Positions 1-12,000 of a stretch of 64,000 nt of DNA are shown here, piece by piece. Under the pieces are notes generated by a model that saw only the letters and a program-made list of their open reading frames with translations, searched no databases and was not told the DNA's origin. Source of the DNA: Dictyophora rubrovolvata (Eukaryota > Basidiomycota > Agaricomycetes > Phallales > Phallaceae). Where the stretch lies: the NCBI GenBank assembly GCA_029959195.1, contig CP114126.1, positions 620,001-684,000 on the forward strand. The letters are read 5' to 3'. The position numbers and the translations under genes are program-made. Each line of letters opens with the position of its first letter. Position 1 is the first letter of the stretch.

Positions 1-671
1 CTCATATGCTCTAAGTATCAACTTTTAACAGGATATTGGATAAAATACGGATCAGAAACTCACATGCAGATGGGAGGATTTTCTTGAGCAGCCACATCCG
101 CCAGTTCGCGGAGATCATTCGCCATGGTCTCGAAAGAATCAGATATATCTTGATGATTATTAGAACCTAACTGCATGGTTTGGCATCCCGAAGCCTAGTA
201 CATTCAAGGAGTGAAGAACCTAGCGATAAAAACTTGAACGATGGCCCACTTTCAGCACTTTAAACCAAGTCTTCCCTCGTCCAAATGCCGTCGCACGCCT
301 CTCGGGATCCTGCTTGCCCTCGATCCCGGAAAATCTGATGAAGCGTCCATGTTCTCAGCGAAATGTAGAATCTGTGTTCAATTTCACCCACAGGTGCATT
401 TAACTCCTAGTTGATCGCAAAGACTTTTGATTTCCTTTGCGGCATCAACAATTTTCTCGACGTCACCTTGCGCATTTTCATCGAGGCCTTTGAACAAAGA
501 ACCTATCTTCTCAGCTCGTTGCTGTGCGCAATCCTGCAGCTCTGGGAAAGAAATCTCAGCGAGAGGAAAACCCGCCTTCGCAATCGCACGGAGCTTCATG
601 GGAAGAGTATGGGGGGGATGCATTCCTGCTGATGGCGTCGCATAACATTTTTTAATGTTCTCGAGAGACAT
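1..671 (-). CDS. Sugar phosphate isomerase/epimerase-like TIM-barrel protein (5' part; runs off the left edge)
   Basis: The first exon starts with ATG at 671. It reads MSLENIKKCYATPSAG, then HTLPMKLRAIAKAGF and EISFPEL, the usual opening of fungal xylose-isomerase-like TIM barrels (AP endonuclease family 2; 3-dehydroshikimate dehydratase and inosose dehydratase relatives). After an intron near 360-383 the frame resumes with FSGIEGKQDPERRA and KTWFKVLK. An intron of about 47 nt then leads to ASGCQTMQLGSNN and MANDLRELADVA, which match the conserved block before the metal-site strand. At least three exons are visible and the C-terminal half is outside the window. The family uses a divalent metal to isomerise or dehydrate sugar-like substrates. 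The substrate cannot be told from this fragment, so no symbol is given. Confidence 0.8.
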
Positions 672-1559
672 CGTACAGGTGTTTGTAACACTGTATGTGG
701 GCTTTTACGAGACACAAATTTGACAAACATTCGGAATTTCCTAAAATCAACAGTGACGTAATGCTACCTGATGACTTGCTGATGACCTAGTTCGCGGAGC
801 CGGCGTATGAATAGATACCAGTGCGGTAATTCCAGACGTAAACAAAATATCTTTTTGTCCTACTTTTCGTGCAGAATTCAACACTTGCTTCTTTGGGAAG
901 AGATAAGCGTTTTGCTCAGTGACAGCTTGCCACGATACCGACTATCTAACCAAAACAGTGTATTCATGGTTGTCCATCTGCCAGGAATCGGTGCTTGGAC
1001 CGAAAGACTGCATGGTGCGATGGACATCACTAAGGACGCTTTGGATTGGCGTCATCGAGCATCGAGGCGACGCGGTGTCCATCACCACGGCATGGTATGT
1101 CATGTATTCAGATGACTGAACTGAACATACAGTTTCAATGAGCAATTTTGAGATTCAAAACCGGTCGAGGGCGTGAAAGGTGTGGAGGAGTGAATAACTC
1201 GGAAGTGGTTTAAGAGTATACCCGAAGTTGAGTGGTGAAGCTTTGAAGATCAGCGCGGGTAGGTTCGTACCAAGCCGCTGTTCCGAATTTGAGACTCAGT
1301 CGGTCACTCCACGTATGAACCGGAAGCTCATGAACCTACAGCGCGGGAACGCTGTTGCTACGGATGTAATTGTCACACTTGCCATCATTTGTTTTTTCTG
1401 CAAAATTTTTCGTTGTGAGCTCCAGATGCATCTATCCTTGATTTCCGTCATGGATGTTTTATAATAAAATGGTATACGAAAGTGGTCCCAACGATAGCAA
1501 GTGCTGTCAGACAAGTGTCTATTTACCTAAGTCACTACCAAATACTATTAAATACTCCA
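672..1559. other. Intergenic stretch without a recognised gene
   Basis: This lies between the start of the TIM-barrel gene (671) and the stop of glucosidase II beta (1560). Short open frames occur on both strands, up to about 100 codons, but none has a recognisable motif, acceptable splice partners or protein-like composition. It presumably holds the promoter of the TIM-barrel gene and the 3' flank of the glucosidase II gene. Confidence 0.5.
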
Positions 1560-3662
1560 TTACAATTCTTCTCGTGAGCTTTCTCGCTCAACTGGAAGAC
1601 AAAGTGCAGGGGTTGTGGCCGTCATATGATATTCACATTTCTCGGGTTCGTTGACTGTGAAGAGTTTGTTCTCGGTGCCACATGAAAGATGGAGCTAGAT
1701 TGATGGTAAAATCATTAAACACTCCATGCGGAAAAAAAAACACGTACAGTAACACTACGTTCCGGTCCATTCCAACATCTAGCCCCTTTGGTATAGTACT
1801 GAATCTCGTAATAACGAGGATCTCCAGGCTTAATATTAGGATCCTTACTCCATGATGCGAATTTTCTGAGCGACGAATGTTACTTAGTTACAGGTCTTCT
1901 GGGTAAGAAGAACATACCCAAGATTATTATGGCCTCCTCCTTTTTGGAAGGCTGATCCAAATAAGCAAACCTCGTAGGTATATCTGGTCAAAATCAATAA
2001 GGCTGATAGTAGACTTTTGCTACACGTACTCTCCATGATCCAAAGATAAACACAGATCTTGAAGTTTTTTGAATTGACCTTCACTTCCAAAGTGTTCTGG
2101 GTCAAATAATCGCGATAGTTCATTCCTCTGGTCGTCTATTTGCCGTTGAATTTGCTTCAGTTTTGTTTCGGCAGCCTCGTAGGCGTCACGAGCCCGTTTC
2201 GATGCTAAACCGCATTTAAGCCACTAAACAAGTTTCGAGCCATGGGTTCATACCATCTGCATTATTAGCCAAGGGCTCTTTGACAGCACCTAACGCTTGT
2301 AACCAAAGTAATATTCCCTGCTGAAATGATTCGTAATACGGTATAAGGGCATCCGGTAAATAAGAGGCGATGTGAAATACTACCGATCTTATGAATAGCT
2401 GAATCGTCAAACACACGTAAAACTTACATAAAGATTTTGTTTCTTGCTCAAGCTCAGAATCAGACTGCAGCAAAAGCGATACGGGATCTTGATTGAGTAA
2501 TCCATCCAGCTGATATTTAATCTGATCCTCAGTCCATTGTCGATCCTCGAGGGGCTGATCGGCGGACGACTCGGGTACTTCAAAAACTGGTTGCTCGCTC
2601 AATGTATCCCATCCTCTAACTGCCTCTAGGACAGCCATATCTTGATAGTTGGGATTGTAGCCCTTCTTTAAAGCGTCTAGGATGTCGCCTAGTTGCTTCT
2701 CGCGTTCTACATGAGCCTCGTAAATGTTTTTAAGAGATTTGAGAGCCGTTTTATGCATGGTTAACGATTGAAACATAGCTATTACCAAGGCATCGTTTAA
2801 GAAGGTAGGAGATAAACAGAGGAAGAATATACGCACGGGATTGTTTCTTCAATTCCAAAGCCGCCGCAGATGTAGATTCTGCCCGCTCCATTACATCTAC
2901 GCAAACTCTGAATTTGCAATGCTAACTATCCTTAGAGATACGGTACCTTTAAGCCGGGAAACTTCTTTCTCGGCGGCAACAATCTCGCCTTCCAATGCAG
3001 AGGTGGATTCTTCTAAGCGTTTCTTTTCTTTTTGAGCAAATGCAATATACGTCGCCCGAATTTTTGATCCCTGATATGCTATGAGGATAAGACAAGGTGC
3101 AACAAATGCTAATAAATACCGTTTTGCGCAGCTTTAATTCAGCTTGCACCTTCTTCAGGTGGATTTCTCCTATTTCTTTACATCTATCAGGACAAACACC
3201 AGATGCCTCGTCCGAACCATCACAACATTCCTGCTCTGGAAAGAAGGAAGTAAGAACAGGGATATTGATTCGCGCTGATAATTGCCTAGAGCTGACCGCA
3301 TAAACCATCATTTACTCGAGTATTAGAAACGTTCGCGCCTATGTGTCCCTCGTTAACACAATAGAATGTTGTGCCCACGCATGCGCTCGTCCCTGAGGAG
3401 TTTAGAAATAGGGTAAATGCTCAAAAGTGAATATAGTGTTACCTGGCTCATCAGAGCCGTCAGGACAATCACAGTAATCATCGTTGACAGCACTCCAAGG
3501 GATCACCGAGGAGCCATCAAGACACGTCCAAGTAGGCGGGGTCGACTTTGGCGATGGCTTATACAAATGTCTTGAATTTGGGGGGACGCCGTGTGTAGGT
3601 GATACTCCATGTGAAGCGGTCAAGGAAAAATGTAGTGCTGCTAGCAATGCATGAAGAAGCAT
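1560..3662 (-). CDS. Glucosidase II beta subunit (PRKCSH/GTB1 family), ER glycoprotein processing
   Basis: This is the non-catalytic beta subunit of ER glucosidase II, which trims glucose from N-glycans for quality control. The start at 3662 gives a hydrophobic signal peptide (MLLHALLAALHFSLTASHG). It is followed by two LDLa-like Cys/Asp repeats, DDYCDCPDGSDEPG and ECCDGSDEASGVCPDRC, joined by TSACVGTTFYCVNEGHIG. The middle is charged and coiled-coil-like (exons around 2430-3160). The C-terminal MRH domain is clear: YTYEVCLFGSAFQKGGGHNN, then DPNIKPGDPRYY, GARCWNGPERSV and NEPEKCEYHMTATTPALC. The stop at 1560 follows REEL, which may serve as a K/HDEL-like retrieval signal. There are several short introns; those near 2110-2210 and 1870-1930 were placed by frame only. 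Confidence 0.9.
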
Positions 3663-3890
3663 AATACAGGATCGATAACTACTAGAGTAACGGACAATTA
3701 CGTAAGTGGCAACAAGTCAGTCGGTACTTTATAAGAAAAAATCTTGGTGCTTATTAAAATCTAATCCAAATGCTATCGTACAAAAAGAATACAATGAATG
3801 AGTCGATGGTATGTTGAATGGGAATAGTTAAACGATGCATAGTCAACACAGAACGTAATGATGGACGAAACCCAAAGGAAAGGAAAACAG

Positions 3891-5322
3891 TTAGAGAAAC
3901 AAAGAGCCCCGAGTCGTCGAGTTGCTGTTTTCGGGCGTTCTGCACCGAAGTCTGTCGTCTTCCGCCTCGGAATATACATCTTCGCTTCCAACCGTACATA
4001 GGCTTTGCGTTTCCGAATCTACCGATGAAGGCCCCCTGATGGTCGGCTCGTCATCTGTCTCGCCACCCTCTTCTTCTGCATCGGTCCCACTTTCTGAAGG
4101 AGTCCGGTGCGGGGCTATCACAGGGTCATCTCTAGCATTGTCACTCGAATTGCCCGGCAGGAAGCCCGCGGACAGCGAAGAACTGGGTGTATTACCCATT
4201 TTCTGCATCGGTGTTGTAATCACACCATGAGGAGTTCGAGAAGCATGATCAGACGGGAAGGGTGGAATAGCGTCTAAATCAGCTTCTGAATATCGTGAGT
4301 ATATTTGGAGTTGCTCAGCATATCTCTGCATCTCCTCGGCCGTGATAGCGAGTCGAAAATCGTTTAAGAAGAGGAATTGTAGTTCTAACTGGTCTAGTTC
4401 GGATTGAGGTAAGCCGCCAACCTAGGTAGGCGCGAGGGGAGTTTGAGTAAGCGTTTGTAAAATTAAAGTATAAAAAACTGTGTGCGAGACAAACCTTTGC
4501 GTAACGTGTGTTTGTGTAAAAAACATCGCTGAAAAATTTGGAAGCAACGGTAACGCCGGCGATTACGAGACGGTGAACGTTGAAACTATCTATGGCAAAG
4601 CTCTTCCCAGTTGCTTCAAAAGCAAGTTTTGACATGCGATCAAAATACACCAATAAAGAGAGAAAGACTTCATTGGTCGTTGGGCAATATTTTAAAATTC
4701 TAAGAAGATAGGCTTCCAACGAAATCGTCGGGATGTTTCGGGCATGAAATGTCAGACATGAGGTGGGAGTGGAGAAGGCTTGACGTGATGCGCTCGTAAG
4801 GGTTGTCCAAATTGGAGGTCGATGGGCTGTCGGGGAGTCCGGAGATTCTGCAGAGGACAGAGTAGAAGGTAGCTGGGAAGAACGTAATTGATCGTTCGCG
4901 GTCGCAATTCGTTCTAGTAAAGAAGCCAAAAGCTGAAGCAACTTTGTTGCATCTTGCTCATGAATCTTCTGCAATGGTCGGAGATCAAGTGGTTGCGAAG
5001 GCCGCGGCGAACGGACTGCTGCCGGAACGGGAGACAACCTGGGTTGTTTTGGAGACGATGGCTGACTAGTCGGTTTTGAAGGAGGGGGATCCTCAGGTGC
5101 CCGAAACTCTCGTTTTGGGATTTTAAGAGGTTGCTTTAGAGGGTGGCGATGGAAACTATTGTGCTGTTGGGACGGGGGGGTGACGGACACCAGGGTGGAT
5201 GTCGAATGCGACGGGCGCGTCGTTGGCCTGGATCTGATGGAAACCGCACCGTCTGCGGACTGGGTGTGTGATAGAGGCGCGGGAGGTGCAAATGCCAACA
5301 TAGGGGACAGGGTCGTCGGCAC
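3891..5322 (-). CDS. Pho80/PCL-type cyclin, partner of a Pho85-like CDK
   Basis: There are two exons, 5322-4495 and 4421-3891, with a 73-nt GT-AG intron in phase 0. The predicted protein is 452 aa. The first ~140 residues are Pro/Ser-rich and disordered. The cyclin box covers roughly residues 145-300: LLQLLASLLERIATAND, ISLEAYLLRILKYCP, FLSLLVYFDRMS, then VHRLVIAGVTVASKFFSD and NTRYAKVGGLPQSELDQLE, and FLFLNDFRLAITAEEMQRYA across the splice. This order is the Pho80/PHO85-cyclin signature. The tail of about 130 residues is Ser/Thr/Glu-rich and could be regulatory. In yeast, Pho80-Pho85 is inhibited by Pho81; a Pho81-like gene lies at 27240-31102. Assignment to the phosphate branch rather than another PCL is inference. 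Confidence 0.88.
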
Positions 5323-5879
5323 TGCCTCGATGCGAAATTAGTAATATAGTAGTAATATTCGACGGTAAAACCTTCGTGTCAAAAGAAAGAAAAAAATGAT
5401 TACGAGAAAGACGCGAACAGTGTCGTCAAGAGTGGTGGACGAAAGAAGCGGTCGTGGCACACTGTTTTGCGCGGGTGTCTAATCGGAGTTTAAACACCGA
5501 TTGGAGACCCTTCACGTGCGTTCCTCCACTATGTTCCTCCAATGAGACACTCGTGCCGCGGCTGCATTTGAATTTGAATTTCCTGTGCAGCTATTTTTAA
5601 CACACATGATCAAATCACATAATCAAATGTTTCTAAATATGCAGCCTGGCCCTCCATTATGTTTTGGCACGGTTATCTAAGGCTAGTGTAGTGACGCGTG
5701 ACGTGACCAGCCCATACTATTAATCTCGTATCGAGGGTGCCCCCACAAGAGCTTCTTAAAGACGAGATGCGGCCGAAGCCTTGTCTATCGTTCACCGCGT
5801 TCACCTTTCGCTCCTTAGACAGGCTAGTTCCTGCCAATTTTCTCTTCTTCCTTTCAATTATCTCGCTGGCGTGTTTTTA
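5323..5879. promoter_or_regulatory. Divergent intergenic region, Pho80-like cyclin / seven-helix protein
   Basis: This 557 bp separates two genes transcribed away from each other, so it must hold both promoters. Pyrimidine-rich tracts precede the + strand gene (5810-5875). A short direct repeat, ATTTGAATTTGAATTT, lies near 5565-5580. No gene is seen. Confidence 0.45.
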
Positions 5880-7349
5880 ATGAATTCAACAATATCGGTT
5901 GACTTGACACAATGTATTCCTGAAGATCTCCAGGGTCTGTCTGTGATTATGAAACCCTAAGCGTCATAGTAACGCCAATTTTTCAATTGTACACAGCTCA
6001 GCACCCCGTCGATCCCCTGAGTCATGCAGCCCTGGTAGCCTGGCTTTTCCTGAATATTTCAGCATCACAAGCTCTGCTCCCTATTTTGCTCGTCGGTCTT
6101 TTATGCGCAAAACCAAGAGCCGAATTAACACTGATCAACATTGTCGTTGGCTGGATATTATACGGCATAGTTTCAAGCATATTGTGAGTTGACTGAAGCT
6201 TATAGCCCCTTTTCTTCCTGACGTATATGAACAAGGTTATATTCTCATCACCAAGTGGGCTGCGAACCACCTCCGATTGTTTGCCTGGCGCAAGCCGCTC
6301 TTTATATGTCCATACCCCCGCTGTTCGCCGGTGTTTCTCACAGCTTTTTTCTAAAAAAAATTAACCCCTTTATAGTATATGTACCTTATTGCATAACGCA
6401 GTCCTGCAGATCTTATTCGATCTCAGGAAAAATCTTGGCAAATCGTCTGAAAGCAATTATCATTCCGTTCGAAAAGTTGCTGTGAGCTTCTCTTTCCCTT
6501 TCCATAACCTCAATCTCCAAGACTAGTATCCAGCTACTTCTCATTCCGTACACCGTTTATGCACTCTTTGCGACAACTATCGCTGCTGTAAATTTCCTTT
6601 CTTTTCTTAATCCCAAATCCCCGCTTATTACGCAAATAGACCGGCTCCTCTTCAGCTACTACTAGCTTAAGCAGGACTCGTCGATTCTTTTATTGCTCAG
6701 TCCGATCTAGCTTTTTGTGGGTATATACATACCCTCATGTTTTTATGGTCCTCATCTTGTTTTGAAGGGTGGATTCAATTATAGGATTCTGCATGATGCT
6801 ACTACTGTCAGCTCTGATTTTACTTGGTGCGTCAAATTACCTTTCCTTGACTGATGCTAAATTCAAGGTAAGGTTGGATTGGATTCTTGCTCCGTCAAAA
6901 TTGGTCGAAATTGCGACGGCCCGGGAAAGATGGCTTTGACTTCGGATACCTTTATCGCATGGTAATATACTACCTATACACCTTCATTGTCTTAAGGTTG
7001 GTTCTTAAACCACCTCTCAAATTATCTAATTTTGAATTTGTTTGTCGTAGCTTTGCTTTCTTGCCGAAAGATCGATTGTTTATTGCGGATTTCGGCATGT
7101 CAACTAGTAGGATTTTTAGTACTTCTACTTTTCGATTTGTTTATTAACAGCTCTTCAGTGGGCTATGCTACCTTCATAATCTTCGGCTCGCGATCGGTAG
7201 GCTGTCTTGGTATCAGAGAGACTTAAGCTCACCTTTATTAGGATCCATGGCAAATTTATTTACGCTTTCTCCCTCGACCGCCCAGTATCCGCCATTTGCG
7301 ACGCAGATCTATCGCCAGTGACAAGATGGGGATACTTTCCAAAGTCTAG
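5880..7349 (+). CDS. Multi-exon seven-helix membrane protein, GPCR-like, of a basidiomycete hypothetical family
   Basis: No single long frame exists. Nine or so short exons join in phase: ATG at 5880 (MNSTISVDLTQC), then PVDPLSHAALVAW, LLPILLVGLLCAKPRAELTL, INIVVGWILYGIVSSILL, VGCEPPPIVCLAQAALYMS, VLQILFDLRKN, SIQLLLIPYTVYALFATTIA, RRFFYCSVRSSFL, VDSIIGFCMMLLLSALILLG, MVIYYLYTFIVLR, CQLVGFLVLLLFDLFI, ATFIIFGSRS and a basic tail ending at 7349. That makes seven hydrophobic helices. The PPP..CLAQAAL loop and the FxIFGSxR end resemble the many orphan serpentine proteins of Agaricomycetes. Function is unknown; a receptor role is inference from topology. A frame continuing to 7525 is an alternative 3' end. 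Confidence 0.65.
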
Positions 7350-7692
7350 ATTTTGGTGTACAGAAGGCCCAGTCTGCCAGTTTTTCATCGCAGTTATCTC
7401 TGCACTCGATTCATATAGAGAACTTCGTCGTTTCCGTTCTTTTTCTTTACCATATTCGTAATACCTTTCGTACCTTCGAAAAAGCGACATCTAAATTAAT
7501 GTGTGACCTGAAAAAGTGCAACTAGGCGGAAGCCTTCAACGGCATGTTCCCCTGGTGAGATATTTGCAATCGCAAATATGAAGTTTATTATCCTCTAGTA
7601 TATCGCTTGTCACTTCACAACATCTTATAAAGTCAACTTAAAGGAAACCATTGACCGCTAGACTGAAGCGCCCACTTGACCACACCCGCGGA
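7350..7692. other. Intergenic, seven-helix gene 3' flank / bL12m promoter
   Basis: 343 bp between two + strand genes. An open frame from about 7380 to 7525 could be a last exon of the upstream gene if a further splice is used. Otherwise nothing is recognisable. Confidence 0.4.
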
Positions 7693-8549
7693 ATGTCGAC
7701 CGCCATGATCGTATGTGTTCACCGTAAATTCCTTCATTTGAGCTAACCGTTGGTATAGTCACGTAATTTAGTTAACCTGCGGTCATTTTTACGGCCCACA
7801 CGGTATGTGAATAGATTTCGCATTCCATAGCGCGTTGCCCATCGTCGGTCTTTTTTTTTTGCTGAAAGAAACTACAGATGCGTAGGCTGTAGGCTGATCA
7901 CGACCAGCACAAGATTATCAGCTACTGTGTCATCGACGGAGAAGTCAAAAAGTGCTTCGGAAATACCTCCATCAACAGTATCCACAGATGCAAAGATCAA
8001 CAACTTAGTTGGCGAAATTTCAAGTCTAACGTTGTTGCAGGCCGCTGAGTTAGTTGCCGCTCTTAAGGTGCGATTTATTATCATTCTATTATATCACTGT
8101 ATAATTAGGTTTCCAGACACATCTTAATATTCAAGAGGTAGCTATTCCAGTCGGTGCAGCTCCTGTTGCCGCTCCTCCAGAAATGGAAACGACGGAGGTA
8201 GAAGTACGTACTCTAGCGATTATCCAATATTATGAACACGTGTCTAAACTACTTGATGCAGGAAAAGCCAAAAGAAAAGACCGCCTTTGCTGTCAAATTG
8301 GAGTCCTTTGAACCCGGGTCGAAGCCTAAGGTCATCAGAGAAATCAAAGCCATCATGCCTAACATGACTCTGATGGAGGTATAATTGCCATTTTCTTCAT
8401 CGTTAGCTGTTGATTACTCATAAATGTTGTAGGCGAAAACATTTGTGGAAGGTGCACCCAAAACTATCAAAGAAAATCTCTCCAAAGAAGACGCAGAAAA
8501 ACTAAAAGCTACTTTTGAAGCAATTGGCGCGAAAATTGTCTTAGAATAA
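7693..8549 (+). CDS. Mitochondrial large-subunit ribosomal protein bL12m (L7/L12 family)
   Basis: The start at 7693 gives [19 protein letters not shown], rich in Arg/Ser and lacking acids, as expected for a mitochondrial presequence. After the presequence comes the L7/L12 N-terminal dimerisation segment [20 protein letters not shown], an Ala/Pro hinge ([15 protein letters not shown]), and the C-terminal factor-binding domain [36 protein letters not shown] and [20 protein letters not shown]. The end, [11 protein letters not shown], stops at 8549. Six exons join in consistent phase. bL12m forms the mitoribosome stalk that recruits elongation factors. Confidence 0.93.
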
Positions 8550-8710
8550 GTCTCTACCAATCTGATAATATATCATCCAATTCAGATGTAAATTTGCTAA
8601 TTAACCCTCAATTTAATCGGCGGTTGTAGTTTATTGAAATGAGTTGATACAGAGAAGAGACGGAAGTTAATGAGTGGAGGCAAACAAAGGAAACAGAAAG
8701 TTCGTAGGAC

Positions 8711-11700
8711 TTAGTCCTCTGATAAATACCGATACTCAAAGCGGAAATCACTCTTTTTGCGTTGACACCATGAACCTTCCCAGTCGAAATAAACGTAGAC
8801 GCCTTGTTCATACTCATCCGTAATCGCTTGAGGTTCCGAATGTCTTTGGAACCATGTTAAATACTTGACATGGAATCGCCAGGATTGCCTCTTCAATTCT
8901 TGGGCAGCCAAGTATCTATAAAGAAAGCGGCGTGAGCGAACAATCGTTCGGTTGAGATAGATGGGACGTACTGGAAATATGTTCCAGGAAGGTAGTAAAA
9001 AACATAGAATAACGTTTCTACGTCTAGCTTGGCGAACAAAGCTGGACTGCTAAGAACAGACATAAGGGTTTGAGGATAGTAACTTGCAGTCGCATATGGA
9101 TTTCTGGGAGCATAATACTTCGGCCTATAACATATATTGATTCAGAATTCGGTACATATCCATCTGAAATAAAACCACACTTTTCTGTATCTTGGGGTAA
9201 CGGTGCATGCGAGTAACTCGTATCCAGCATTTTCGTTACTTGTACTAGATCCGACATTCTTGCACCAGCTACATAAGAAGAATGAGGAATATTCTCCGAA
9301 AACATATTGTGAAAACCGTTACCCTTTTGCTTTGCATTTTCAAATGATGCAACGAGATCACTCATGCCCGGGAAACCAGCAGGTCCGCTGCGTGGGCCGC
9401 TAGCTGCTGATGCGGGTCGAGTAGTAAGATCCACGTTGGTCGGAATGTTCTGTAGCGTAGGACGTGCGTCTGGGATCTTCGCTGGTTGTGGAGGCAGTTG
9501 CGTTTTAACGCCTTGTATGCCAGCATTCAGCGGTAGTGGCGATGATCCATTTGACCCATTTGAGTGTGGGTTTGAGGGTGGAATCTGTTGAACTTGCTGT
9601 GGTAGTAAAGGAGGTTGTATTTGGGGAATTTGTTGCGGGTTCGGAACTAATCCTGGCGGGGCCACGGTAGCACCGTTGGACTAAAACAAAGTTCTTATTT
9701 CTCTGAAGTAAAGATATTGGCATTAGATTTACCTGTAAATACGACAATTGCGAAGATATCGGCGGAGATGCGACAGATGCTACATCCATTTTAGTAAGAA
9801 AGTGAGGGAGAGTGGAATATAGCATACCTGCTTGGGAGGGTCGCCGCTGTGGTGACGAGGTCGCGGCCGGGACATCGGAAATGGATGGCGAGTTCACAGA
9901 AGATGCCATGTCTAGAGGAGGGGTAGCCCGCGATCCGTGACTGAGAGGCGGGTGAGAAACAGAAGCCGCTGATGATAACATAGGACTAGCTCCAGACACC
10001 GACGGCTGAGTGAGGCTTGGTGAAGCAGTAGCCACAGATGATTGTTGATCCAGGACGTTCGATGAACTGACGGCTGAGTTATACGAAACCAAAGGACTTT
10101 CCATAGACTGAGTTGTTGCCTGAGCCGTCGTGGTCACAGAAAGGGCAAAATTTCCGCCGGTCGCACTCGTGGGCTTTAATGATAGATAGGTACAGAATCA
10201 AAACCCAGCTAAGGAAACCAACTTACTTGTGTTGAAACTGCTGCTGCCGCCGCTGTTGAGTAACGTATGGGCAGGGAGGCTGGCGGTCGTTGTGCAGGGG
10301 CGGAGTTAGATGGCAAGCCATGTTTCAATATACTGGCCATCGGCTGCTGAGCAAAATTAGCTGTCGGAGGTGGCTTTGGTGTGACTTTTTAAAATAATCA
10401 GTTTGGTAGTACATATGAGGTCATAACGAGTACCTTCTTGTTTTTCAATAGCAGGTTCTGGTGCAAGTCAGTGGTGAAAATCTAAAGCTGCAGAACGCGG
10501 TCTGAACACATACTTCGCAAGTGTAAAGTGACATTTGGAGGTTGACGCTTCAACAAGGGGCTGGGTGGCTGCATCGGGTTGAACAAAACGAAATCAGAGC
10601 AAGAAAAAAAAACCACTAGCCTCATCCCTTCTACTGCTAGATACGCTCTCATCATCGCGCGAAGACTTCTTACCGGTTTCTTTCAATGGTGTCCGAGGTG
10701 GTAGGTCTTACCAAAATCAGGATAAGAACAAAGGACAAGTGATCTTCACGTAACTAACCTTCATTTTCTGACTCTGACTCTGACTCTCTATCATTATCAT
10801 CTCCCATCAGACCACCGAAAGTTTCTTCAATATCATCCAGGTTCAATTCGTCATATATTCCTTCATCCTCATCAAAATCTTCTTCCTAAACAATGATTAG
10901 ACTAAAGTCGATATTAATTGCTGGACTTACGTTGTTACTTTCCACAAAATACTTGATATCGTCCTTCAGCTGGAGAACTTTATCAGATCCGAGCGAGCCA
11001 TTGTCCAACAACCTCAACATAATTTCCAAACAACTGATGTGCCACCGTCGACGTTCATTCAAATGTTCGAGGTGGTCCAAACGTTCTGAGGTAGCATTGC
11101 CTTTCTTTTTCTTGCCGGAAACTTGTAATGTTTCGATCTCTGCTTCAGCCTGTTCAATCTGACGTCCCAATTCTTCCACCCATTCACTAACGAGATTCGA
11201 TGTTTCTAACTTTTCCTGGGCTTTGGGATCAAGTTTCATGGCAGCTATTAGACCCTCCTTGGAAAATGCCTTGGTCTTCATTTCCTTCTCACATGCTTTA
11301 AACTTTTCCATTTGCTGGAAAAAGGAACGTGTTAATAGGTGTTCTGCATATATGTATCCCAGAAAACCACATGGAAGGTCAAGAAATTGCGAAGAAGTGC
11401 AAAAACCTCACAGTCTCAATTAGTTTACGATTATCCAGAAGCAAGCTCTTGTCTTTAATATCGTTGCTAGCCACCCACGTCTTTATTTGATCTCGCATAC
11501 GCTGAAGCCGCTTTATCTGCGTCTTAAGATCTGCTTCTAACTTTTCCTTCTGAGTGGGATTTGACGTGGAGGCCATCTTCTCGTAGATGCTCTCAAAGAG
11601 CTCTACGCCTTCTGCTACCTTCTTCAGTGTTCTATCGATTTCGGCTACATGCATGGAATAATTTTTGAGACGTATTATAAGAAAGTCAAACGATAACCTA

Positions 11701-11723
11701 CTTTGAAGCTTTCGCGCCGCCAT
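8711..11723 (-). CDS. NOT3: CCR4-NOT complex subunit Not3/Not5
   Basis: The first exon is tiny (MAARKLQ from ATG at 11723). It joins across an intron to [18 protein letters not shown], the invariant start of Not3/Not5. The N-terminal coiled-coil domain continues through [38 protein letters not shown] and [10 protein letters not shown] to about 10886. Next come an acidic Ser/Glu-Asp tract (10760-10890) and a long Pro/Ser/Gln-rich linker (9500-10700). The C-terminal NOT box reads [53 protein letters not shown] and [18 protein letters not shown], with the stop at 8711. The protein links deadenylation to mRNA decay and codon monitoring. Exon limits in the low-complexity linker are approximate. 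Its promoter is shared with the divergent Bem1-like gene. Confidence 0.92.
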
Positions 11724-12000
11724 GTCATGCGAAACTGTGAGGTCTCAGTATGCCAAAGCTCGAATAATACTAGTATGGTGAAGCTGGATATTGTGAGCGC
11801 CTGTGGGTCCCTGACGGTGAGTCACATGCGTGTGGTCACACAAGAGTATACATCACACGGTGAGTTAAATTCGGAGCACAATGATGAGCGTCTCTACTCG
11901 ACCGTCGCTTAGCGCTTAGTAGTCGGTTTAATATCTACTGGGCCGTTGACCTGTACCCCTACGCCGTGTTACTTACGATTCTCTCCTTACTTTGACTGTA
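11724..12000. promoter_or_regulatory. Divergent promoter region, Not3/5 and Bem1-like genes
   Basis: 277 bp separate the two start codons, so both promoters must be compact and may overlap. No TATA box is clearly placed. A pyrimidine-rich stretch lies just before 12001. Confidence 0.45.

Noticed and set aside
807-1464. Several open frames of 66-102 codons in the first intergenic region
   Set aside because: No motif, no plausible splicing and no protein-like composition; chance frames.
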